Assembly (NCBI RefSeq): GCF_001653715.1
Contig: NZ_LWHQ01000038.1
Coordinates: forward strand, 148,145 to 212,144
DNA from: Methylobacterium platani
GTDB taxonomy: Bacteria > Pseudomonadota > Alphaproteobacteria > Rhizobiales > Beijerinckiaceae
Length of the DNA stretch: 64,000 nucleotides
Direction: 5' to 3'
In this document: positions 25,239-32,492 of the stretch, piece after piece
Layout of the letters: each line of letters opens with the position of its first letter
How positions within the stretch are numbered: position 1 is the first letter of the stretch
Notes under the pieces: generated by a model
What the model saw: only the letters and a program-made list of their open reading frames with translations
Told to the model about the DNA's origin: nothing
Databases searched by the model: none
Translations under genes and position numbers: made by a program

Positions 25239-26207
25239 CTAGCCGAGGACCGGCCGGAACAGCCCGAGACCCTGCTCCGCCAGCAGGGCGGAGAAGAGCA
25301 GGAACAGGTAGAGGATCGAGAAGCCGAACAGGCTCATCGCCGCCTTGTTGGCAGCCTCGCCCTCGCGCCGGCGCAGCACCTGGAGGCTCAGGGCCACCAT
25401 GGCGAGACCGCCGAACAGGCCGACGACGCCGTAGATCATCCCGCCGAAGCCGAGGAAGACCGGGGCGAGGCCGAGCGGCGCCAGCAGCACCGAGTAGGCG
25501 ACGATCTGGCGGCGGGTCGAATCCGGACCGGCGGTGTTCGGCATCATCGGGATGCCGGCCCGCGCGTACTCGCCGGCCTTGACCAGGGCGAGCGCCCAGA
25601 AATGCGGCGGCGTCCAGATGAAGATGATCAGGAACAGGACCGTACCCTCGATCCCGATCGAGCCGGTGACCACCGCCTGGCCGATCATCGGCGGCAGCGC
25701 GCCGGCGGCCCCGCCGATCACGATGTTCTGCGCCGTCGAGCGCTTCAGCCACATCGAGTAGATCACGGCGTAGAACACGATGGTGAAGGCGAGGAGCCCC
25801 GCCGACAGCCAGTTCGCCGCCAGGCCCAGCACCAGCACCGAGCCGACCGACAGGGTGAGGCCGAAGGACAGGGCCTCGTTCGGCCGGATCCGCCCGGCCG
25901 GGATCGGCCGCGTCCGGGTGCGGGTCATCACCGCGTCGACGTCGGCGTCCCACCACATGTTGAGGCAGCCCGAGGCGCCGGCCCCGACCGCGATCATCAG
26001 GAGCGAGATCGCCCCGATCACCGGGTTCACGTGCGACGGCGTGACCGTCATGCCGACGAGGGCGGTGAAGATCACCAGCGCCATCACCCGGGGCTTCAGG
26101 AGCGCGAAGTAATCCGCCACCTCGCCGCCGGAGCTGCTCGCCTCGACGAAGGGGCGGTCGGAGATCGCGCTGTTCGACAGGGTGGTCATGCTGGGTGTCG
26201 CGGCCAT
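25239..26207 (-). CDS. ctaB: Protohaem IX farnesyltransferase (haem O synthase)
   Basis: The 322-residue polytopic membrane protein belongs to the UbiA prenyltransferase family. The first Asp-rich motif is NMWWDADVDAVMTRTRTRP near residue 85 and conserved SMWLKRSTAQNIVIGGAAGA follows. It attaches a farnesyl group to haem B to make haem O, precursor of haem A for the oxidase. An alternative ATG lies six codons downstream; the longer form is listed. It sits between coxA and the small coxF-like gene. Confidence 0.96.
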   Translation of the reverse strand: MAATPSMTTLSNSAISDRPFVEASSSGGEVADYFALLKPRVMALVIFTALVGMTVTPSHVNPVIGAISLLMIAVGAGASGCLNMWWDADVDAVMTRTRTRPIPAGRIRPNEALSFGLTLSVGSVLVLGLAANWLSAGLLAFTIVFYAVIYSMWLKRSTAQNIVIGGAAGALPPMIGQAVVTGSIGIEGTVLFLIIFIWTPPHFWALALVKAGEYARAGIPMMPNTAGPDSTRRQIVAYSVLLAPLGLAPVFLGFGGMIYGVVGLFGGLAMVALSLQVLRRREGEAANKAAMSLFGFSILYLFLLFSALLAEQGLGLFRPVLG

Positions 26208-26399
26208 GATGCTTGCGGGATGATGCGTGCGGGCTTCGGGTGTCGCGCTCCTCGCCGGAGCGCCGCGCGGGCGCTCGGGGGAAGAGCCGAGGACCGCCCG
26301 CCGGGCGGTCCTCCGTGAGACCTGCGCCGGATGTCCGGGCCTGTCTCCTCGCTATGTTGGTCCGCCGCGGTTTTTCGCGGCGAACCGGGCTCGACCGGC

Positions 26400-28028
26400 T
26401 CAGTGGGCGTGGGACGGCTCGTCCACGATCACCGGCAGGGTCTCGTACTGGTGGAAGGGCGGGGGCGAGGACAGGGTCCACTCGAGGGTGGTGGCACCCT
26501 CGCCCCACGGGTTGTCCGCGGCCCGCTCCTTGGAGCGGAAGGCCAGCACCACGCCGATGACGAACACCACCATGCCCAGGGCGAAGATGTGACCGCCCAT
26601 GGTGGCGACCCAGTGCCAGCCCGCGAAGGCCTCCGGATAGTCGGCATAGCGACGCGGCATGCCGGCGAGGCCGAGGAAGTGCATCGGGAAGAACAGCACG
26701 TTGGCGCCGATGAAGGCGAGCCAGAAGTGCAGCTTGCCGGCCCACTCGGGGATGATGCGGCCGGTCATCTTCGGGAACCAGTAGTAGATACCGGCAAAGA
26801 TGATGAACACCGCGCCGAGCGACAGCACGTAGTGGAAGTGCGCCACGACGTAGTAGGTGTCGTGCAGGTAGCGGTCGACAGCGGCGTTGGCCAGGATCAC
26901 GCCGGTGACGCCGCCGACGGTGAACAGGAACACGAAGCCGACGGCCCAGTGCATCGCGGCGGTGAAGCGGATCGAGCCGCCCCACATCGTGGCGATCCAG
27001 GAGAAGATCTTCACGCCGGTGGGGACCGCGATCACCATGGTGGCGAACACGAAGTAGGACTGGGTCTGGAGCGTGAGGCCCACGGTGTACATGTGGTGGG
27101 CCCACACCACGAAGCCGACGACGCCGATCGCCACCATCGCGTAGGCCATCGCGAGATAGCCGAAGACCGGCTTGCGCGAGAAGGTCGAGATGATGTGCGA
27201 GACGATGCCGAAGGCCGGCAGGATCATGATGTAGACTTCGGGGTGGCCGAAGAACCAGAACAGGTGCTGGTACAGGATCGGGTCGCCGCCGCCGGCCGGA
27301 TCGAAGAAGGTCGTGCCGAAGTTGCGGTCGGTCAGCAGCATGGTGATCGCGCCGGCGAGAACGGGCAGCGACAGCAGCAGCAGGAACGCGGTCACCAGCA
27401 TCGACCAGGCGAACAGCGGCATCTTGTGCAGGGTCATGCCCGGCGCGCGCATGTTCAGGATGGTGGTGATGAAGTTGATCGCGCCGAGGATCGAGCCCGC
27501 GCCCGACAGGTGCAGGGCGAAGATCGCGAAGTCGACGGCCGGGCCGGGATGGCCGGCGGTGGAGAGCGGCGGGTAGACGGTCCAGCCGGTGCCGGCGCCG
27601 ACCGCGCCCGGGGCGCCCTCGACGAACAGCGAGCAGACGAGGCTCATGAAGCCCGCGACCGTCAGCCAGAACGAGATGTTGTTCATGCGCGGGAACGCCA
27701 TGTCCGGCGCGCCGATCATCAGCGGCACGAACCAGTTGCCGAACCCGCCGATAAGGGCCGGCATCACCATGAAGAACACCATGATGAGGCCGTGCCCGGT
27801 CACGAACACGTTGTAGGTCTGCGGGTTGGAGAAGTACTGCAGGCCAGGGGCCTCCATCTCCATCCGGATGCCGAAGGACAGGAACGCGCCGACGATGCCC
27901 GCCGAGAAGGCGAACAGCAGGTAGAGCGTGCCGATGTCCTTGTGGTTGGTCGAGTTGAACCAGCGCTGGAAGAACGGTGGCGTATGGTCGTGGGCGTGGT
28001 CGTGCCCTGCCGTGACGGCTTGAGCCAT
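26400..28028 (-). CDS. ctaD: Cytochrome c oxidase subunit I
   Basis: The 542-residue, twelve-helix protein is the catalytic subunit of aa3 oxidase. Visible are the His ligand of low-spin haem in MVFFMVMPALIGGFGNW (preceded by GHG), the CuB and cross-linked Tyr motif FFGHPEVYIMILPAFG, the CuB His pair in WAHHMYTVG and the haem a3/a ligands in VVAHFHYVLSLG. The D-channel Asn-rich motif is NNISFWL. It reduces oxygen to water and pumps protons in the inner membrane. It follows coxB with about 100 nt between. Confidence 0.98.
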   Translation of the reverse strand: MAQAVTAGHDHAHDHTPPFFQRWFNSTNHKDIGTLYLLFAFSAGIVGAFLSFGIRMEMEAPGLQYFSNPQTYNVFVTGHGLIMVFFMVMPALIGGFGNWFVPLMIGAPDMAFPRMNNISFWLTVAGFMSLVCSLFVEGAPGAVGAGTGWTVYPPLSTAGHPGPAVDFAIFALHLSGAGSILGAINFITTILNMRAPGMTLHKMPLFAWSMLVTAFLLLLSLPVLAGAITMLLTDRNFGTTFFDPAGGGDPILYQHLFWFFGHPEVYIMILPAFGIVSHIISTFSRKPVFGYLAMAYAMVAIGVVGFVVWAHHMYTVGLTLQTQSYFVFATMVIAVPTGVKIFSWIATMWGGSIRFTAAMHWAVGFVFLFTVGGVTGVILANAAVDRYLHDTYYVVAHFHYVLSLGAVFIIFAGIYYWFPKMTGRIIPEWAGKLHFWLAFIGANVLFFPMHFLGLAGMPRRYADYPEAFAGWHWVATMGGHIFALGMVVFVIGVVLAFRSKERAADNPWGEGATTLEWTLSSPPPFHQYETLPVIVDEPSHAH

Positions 28029-28134
28029 GGGGTCAGCCTCTTCGAGGAATGTCTCGGTCGGTCTGTCGAAAGGGGCGGGGCGCGCCGGCGGCGGCGCCCC
28101 GCGTCATGAAATCAGTCGGCGTCCGCCGGGCGCC

Positions 28135-29007
28135 TTACTTGGCTTCGGCGAACTTAGGCCCGCCGTCGGTGCGGGCGAACTTGGTCTTGGCCTCGGCGGT
28201 CCAGGCCTGGAAGGCCTGCTCGCTCACCACCTTCACGGTGATCGGCATGTAGGCGTGGCGCTGGCCGCACAGCTCGGAGCACTGGCCGTGATAGACGCCC
28301 TCGCGCTCGGCCTTGAACCAGAACTGGTTGAGGCGGCCCGGGATCGCGTCGATCTTGAAGCCGAAGGACGGCATCGCCCAGGAATGCATCACGTCGGCGG
28401 CGGTGACCTGGATCTTCACGATCTTGTTCACCGGCACCACCACCTCGTTGTCGGTGGCGAGCAGCTTGGGCTGGCCGGACTTCACCTGGTCCTCGCCCTC
28501 GAGCAGGTTGGCGTCGAACTTGAAGCCGCCGACCGCCTCCGGGTACTCGTAGGACCAGTACCAGGCATGGCCGATGACCTTGACCATCAGGTCGGCCTTC
28601 GGGTCCGAGAGCTGGGTGCGCAGCACGCGGAACGACGGGATCGCGATCGCCACCAGGATCAGCACTGGGACGATCGTCCAGGCGACCTCCAGCATCGTGT
28701 TGTGCGTGGTGCGCGACGGGGTCGGGTTCTTCGTCTCGTTGAACTTGACCACCACCGCGATCAGCAGGGCCAGCACGAACAGGACGACGACGAGCATGAT
28801 CCAGTTCAGCAGGTGGTGGAAATTGTAGATTTCCGTAGCCACCGCCGTCACCGGGACCTGCAGGTCCATCTGCCACGGCACCGGCTGGCCCACGCCCGCC
28901 GCCGTCGCGGCCGTCACGCTGCCGAGGAGCCCGGTCGCCGCCAGCGCCGCGGCGCGTCCCCAGAAGCCCCGGCCCGTCGACCGGTCTTGCGCCCTCGCCA
29001 TCCCCAT
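28135..29007 (-). CDS. ctaC: Cytochrome c oxidase subunit II (CuA)
   Basis: ATG 29007 is chosen for the GAGGG ribosome site just upstream; the frame is open further but that part is unlike the family. The 290-residue protein has a signal sequence, two transmembrane helices (NWIMLVVVLFVLALLIAVVV, MLEVAWTIVPVLILVAIAI) and a periplasmic cupredoxin domain. The CuA ligands are complete: His in VMHSWAMP and HGQCSELCGQRHAYMP with two Cys, His and Met. It accepts electrons from cytochrome c. It is first in the operon and diverges from the LysR gene. Confidence 0.97.
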   Translation of the reverse strand: MGMARAQDRSTGRGFWGRAAALAATGLLGSVTAATAAGVGQPVPWQMDLQVPVTAVATEIYNFHHLLNWIMLVVVLFVLALLIAVVVKFNETKNPTPSRTTHNTMLEVAWTIVPVLILVAIAIPSFRVLRTQLSDPKADLMVKVIGHAWYWSYEYPEAVGGFKFDANLLEGEDQVKSGQPKLLATDNEVVVPVNKIVKIQVTAADVMHSWAMPSFGFKIDAIPGRLNQFWFKAEREGVYHGQCSELCGQRHAYMPITVKVVSEQAFQAWTAEAKTKFARTDGGPKFAEAK

Positions 29008-29318
29008 GGTGCCCTCGATGCTCCCCAACAGGCTGTCTGCCGGCAACGGGCGCCCGCGCGGCGGGAGCGCCGTCCTGTCTCGCCCGCGCGATGCCGGCCC
29101 GCCGCCCTGCGGCCGGAAACCGGCCGAGACCCGGTCGGCGTCTCTCACCACAATGACGACGCAAGCGCAACGGCGTTGGCGTCGCATCGGCGTGCGGAAT
29201 TCGCCTGTGGGCACTGGACATTCGTCCTGAGGCTCGAATGATTCCGCACAAGCCTGCGCGATTCAGAAGCGCCTTCCTGGACGGCCCGACGTGCCGGTAG
29301 CTCCCCGATGACCCTTCG
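29008..29318. promoter_or_regulatory. Divergent region between coxB and the LysR gene
   Basis: This 311-bp stretch must hold promoters for both directions; I cannot place -35/-10 elements with confidence. Two inverted repeats stand out: GTGCGGAAT at 29192-29200 with ATTCCGCAC at 29241-29249, and CATTCG at 29219-29224 with CGAATG at 29235-29240 (10-bp spacer). The second resembles a LysR-type dyad and lies about 80-100 bp before the regulator, a common place for autoregulation. Confidence 0.45.
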
Positions 29319-30227
29319 ATGATCGAGCGCCTCGAATTCATCCTGGCGCTCGCCCGCGAGCAGCATTTCGGCCGCGCCGCCCAGGCCTGCGGGGTCTCGC
29401 AGCAGACTCTCTCGGCGGGGGTGAAGCAGCTCGAGGAACGGCTGGGTGTGCTTCTCGTGCAACGCGGCTCGCGCTTCCAGGGCTTCACCCCGGAGGGCGA
29501 GCGGGTGCTCGACTGGGCGCGGCGCATCGTCGGCGACGCCCGCGCCATGCGCCAGGAGGTGGCGGCCCTGCGCCGCGGCCTGTCGGGCACCCTCCGGATG
29601 GCGGCGATCCCGACCGCGACCCCGATGGTCGCCGCGCTCACCACGCCGTTCCGGGCCCGCCACCCGGCGGTGCGCTTCTCGGTGCAGTCGGCGACCTCGC
29701 ACGAGATCGTCCGGCAGATCGCCAATCTCGAACTCGATGCCGGCCTGACCTACATCGAGGACGAGCCGCTCGGCCGCGTCACCGCCCTGCCGCTCTACCG
29801 CGAGCATTACCGTCTGCTCACCGCCGCCGACGGGATCTACGGCGGGCGGGCGAGCGTGACCTGGGCCGAGGTCGGGCGGATTCCGCTCTGCCTGCTCACC
29901 CCGGCGATGCAGAACCGGCGCATCATCGACCGCCACCTGCGCGCCGCCGGGGCCGAGCCGGCGCCGCTGCTCGAATCGAACTCGATGATCGTGCTCGTCA
30001 CCCACGTGCGCACCGCCAAGTGGGCGAGCATCATGCCGGCGGCCCTCGCCGAGACCTTCCGCCTCACCGAGCGGGTGCGGGCGGTGCCGATCACCGATCC
30101 CGACGTCAGCCACATGATCGGCCTCGTCGTGCCCGAGCGCGACCCGATGACCCCGCTGGTCGCCGCCTTCCTGTCCGAGGCGCGGGCGATCGCGCCCGAT
30201 CTCGCCGCCGAGGTGGCGGCGCTCTGA
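29319..30227 (+). CDS. LysR-family transcriptional regulator upstream of formate dehydrogenase
   Basis: The 302-residue protein has the N-terminal winged HTH of LysR regulators (FGRAAQACGVSQQTLSAGVKQLEERLG, residues 18-45) and a periplasmic-binding-protein-like effector domain (GTLRMAAIPTATPMV from about 90). It lies just upstream of fdsG on the same strand. LysR regulators called FdsR occupy this place in other formate dehydrogenase operons, so it probably controls fds expression. The effector could be formate, but this is inference. Confidence 0.85.
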   Translation: MIERLEFILALAREQHFGRAAQACGVSQQTLSAGVKQLEERLGVLLVQRGSRFQGFTPEGERVLDWARRIVGDARAMRQEVAALRRGLSGTLRMAAIPTATPMVAALTTPFRARHPAVRFSVQSATSHEIVRQIANLELDAGLTYIEDEPLGRVTALPLYREHYRLLTAADGIYGGRASVTWAEVGRIPLCLLTPAMQNRRIIDRHLRAAGAEPAPLLESNSMIVLVTHVRTAKWASIMPAALAETFRLTERVRAVPITDPDVSHMIGLVVPERDPMTPLVAAFLSEARAIAPDLAAEVAAL

Positions 30228-30424
30228 CGCGCAACGCGGCTTCACACCTCGGCGACGGCGGCTCGAACTTTCGTCGCAGGCCCCGCGCTTGTTCGACCTT
30301 TTCCCCGCGAGCGTGCTCCGTTCAACAAAAATTCCTTGTCGTGCCACCGAACCGCGCGATTGATCCGACGGCCCGGACCGACCAGTTTGCGGCCTTAGAA
30401 CGATAACGATCTGGGCTGGAAAAC

Positions 30425-30922
30425 ATGCCGAGCCACGAACTTGGTCGAGGCGCGGGCCGGGAGCCCTGGGATGCCGGGCGGGCGGCGGGGATCATCGCCG
30501 AGCATGCCCGCCGCGAGGGCGCCACGCTGCCGATCCTGCACGCGCTCCAGGAGACCTTCGGCTACGTCGACGGCGAGGCGGTGCCGCTAATCGCCGACGC
30601 GCTGAACCTGTCGCGGGCGGAAGTTCACGGCTGCATCACCTTCTACCACGATTTCCGCAGCGAGCCGGCGGGGCGGCACACCGTGAAGCTGTGCCGGGCC
30701 GAGGCCTGCCAGGCCGTCGGCGCCGACGCGCTGCACGAGGACGTGCTGCGCCGCTACGACGTCGCCTGGCACGGCACGACCCGCGACGGGCGGGTGACGG
30801 TGGAGCCGGTCTTCTGCCTCGGCCTGTGCGCCTGCGGCCCGGCGGCCCTCGTCGACGGCGAGCCGGTCGGCCGCCTCGACCTCGACACCCTGGCGGATGC
30901 CCTGACGGAGCGCGCCGCGTGA
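30425..30922 (+). CDS. fdsG: NAD-dependent formate dehydrogenase gamma subunit
   Basis: The 165-residue protein belongs to the NuoE-like thioredoxin-fold [2Fe-2S] family. The cluster ligands are in CRAEACQAVGA and CLGLCACGPAAL, and the N-terminal helical part has LPILHALQETFGYVD. It transfers electrons between the beta subunit flavin and the rest of the complex. Its TGA at 30920-30922 overlaps the GTG of fdsB, so the two are coupled. It is the first structural gene of the operon, about 200 bp behind the LysR gene. Confidence 0.94.
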   Translation: MPSHELGRGAGREPWDAGRAAGIIAEHARREGATLPILHALQETFGYVDGEAVPLIADALNLSRAEVHGCITFYHDFRSEPAGRHTVKLCRAEACQAVGADALHEDVLRRYDVAWHGTTRDGRVTVEPVFCLGLCACGPAALVDGEPVGRLDLDTLADALTERAA

Positions 30923-32481
30923 GCATCACCCTCTACCTGCCGAAGGACGCAGCCAGCCTCGCGCTCGGCGCCGACCGGGTCGCCAGGGCGCTGACCCGCG
31001 CGGCGCAAGCCCGCGGTCTCGATATCACCCTGGTGCGCACCGGCTCGCGCGGCATGCTGTGGCTGGAGCCGCTGCTCGAAGTGGCGACGCCCGAGGGGCG
31101 CATCGCCTACGGGCCGGTGCGGCCGGGCGACGTCGAATCGCTGCTCGATGCCGGGCTGGTCGAGGGCGGGGCGCATGCCCTGCGCATCGGCCGCCCCGAG
31201 GAACACCCCTACCTGGCGCGCCAGCAGCGCCTGACCTTCGGCCGCTGCGGGATCGTCGATCCGGCCTCGGTCGAGGATTACCGCGCCCATGGCGGCTATC
31301 GCGGCCTCGAGGCCGCGCTGGCCGCCGGGCCCGCCGGCACCGTCGAGGCGGTGAAGGCCTCGGGGTTGCGCGGCCGCGGCGGCGCCGGCTTCCCGACCGG
31401 CATCAAGTGGAACACGGTGATGCTGGCCGAGAGCCCGCAGAAGTACGTGGTCTGCAACGCCGACGAGGGCGATTCCGGCACCTTCGCGGACCGGATGCTG
31501 ATGGAGGGCGATCCCCTCACGCTGATCGAGGGCATGACCATCGCGGCCGTCGCGGTGGGTGCGACCCGCGGCTACATCTATTGCCGCTCCGAGTATCCGC
31601 ACGCCTTCGCGGCGCTCGAGACCGCCATCGCGGCGGCCGAGCGGGCCGGCTTCCTCGGCGCGAACGTGCTGGGGTCGGGCCGAGCCTTCCACCTCGAAGT
31701 GCGTCTCGGGGCCGGCGCCTATATCTGCGGCGAGGAAACGTCCCTCCTCGAGAGCCTCGAGGGCAAGCGCGGCCTCGTGCGGGCCAAGCCCCCGATCCCT
31801 GCGCTGAAGGGTCTGTTCGGCCAGCCGACGCTCGTCAACAACGTGCTGTCCTTCGCGGCCGTGCCGTGGATCCTGGAACATGGCGGTCCGGCCTACGCCG
31901 CCTACGGCATGGGCCGCTCGCTCGGCACCCTGCCGATCCAGCTCGCCGGCAACGTCGCGCGCGGCGGGCTGATCGAGACCGCCTTCGGGCTGAGCTTGCG
32001 CGAGGTGATCGAGGATTTCGGCGGCGGCACCGCCTCGGGGAGGCCGCTGCGCGCCGTGCAGGTCGGCGGGCCGCTCGGGGCCTACTTCCCCGACACGCTC
32101 CTCGACACGCCGCTCGACTACGAGGCCTTCGCGGCGAAGAAGGGCCTCCTCGGCCATGGCGGCGTCGTGGTGTTCGACGACACCGTCGACCTCGCGCGCC
32201 AGGCCCGATTCGCCTTCGAGTTCTGCGCCGCCGAGTCGTGCGGCAAGTGCACGCCCTGCCGCATCGGTGCGGTGCGGGGCATGGAGACGATCGACAAGGT
32301 GCTCGCCGGCGAGTCGCCGCGTGAAAACCTCGCCCTCGTCACCGACCTCTGCGAGGTCATGACCGACGGCTCGCTCTGCGCCATGGGCGGGCTGACGCCC
32401 GTGCCGGTGATGAGCGCGCTCACCCATTTCCCGGAAGATTTTTCCGGCCGCGGCGCCAAGCTGCCGCTGGCGGCCGAGTGA
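30919..32481 (+). CDS. fdsB: NAD-dependent formate dehydrogenase beta subunit
   Basis: The 520-residue protein is NuoF-like. After a ~100-residue NuoE-like N-terminal extension it has the FMN/NADH site GLRGRGGAGFPTGIKWN, then NADEGDSGTFADR, EYPHAF and GAGAYICGEETSLLESLEG. The [4Fe-4S] motif is ESCGKCTPCRIG, and a fourth Cys lies in TDGSLCAMGG. It passes electrons from the alpha subunit to NAD+. GTG 30919 overlaps the fdsG stop by 4 nt. Confidence 0.95.
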   Translation: MSITLYLPKDAASLALGADRVARALTRAAQARGLDITLVRTGSRGMLWLEPLLEVATPEGRIAYGPVRPGDVESLLDAGLVEGGAHALRIGRPEEHPYLARQQRLTFGRCGIVDPASVEDYRAHGGYRGLEAALAAGPAGTVEAVKASGLRGRGGAGFPTGIKWNTVMLAESPQKYVVCNADEGDSGTFADRMLMEGDPLTLIEGMTIAAVAVGATRGYIYCRSEYPHAFAALETAIAAAERAGFLGANVLGSGRAFHLEVRLGAGAYICGEETSLLESLEGKRGLVRAKPPIPALKGLFGQPTLVNNVLSFAAVPWILEHGGPAYAAYGMGRSLGTLPIQLAGNVARGGLIETAFGLSLREVIEDFGGGTASGRPLRAVQVGGPLGAYFPDTLLDTPLDYEAFAAKKGLLGHGGVVVFDDTVDLARQARFAFEFCAAESCGKCTPCRIGAVRGMETIDKVLAGESPRENLALVTDLCEVMTDGSLCAMGGLTPVPVMSALTHFPEDFSGRGAKLPLAAE

Positions 32482-32492
32482 GGACGCACCCG

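Noticed and set aside
26331..28109. 592-aa His/Arg/Glu-rich open frame on the plus strand
   Set aside because: Antisense to subunit I of cytochrome oxidase; the His-rich composition is only the complement of membrane-helix codons.
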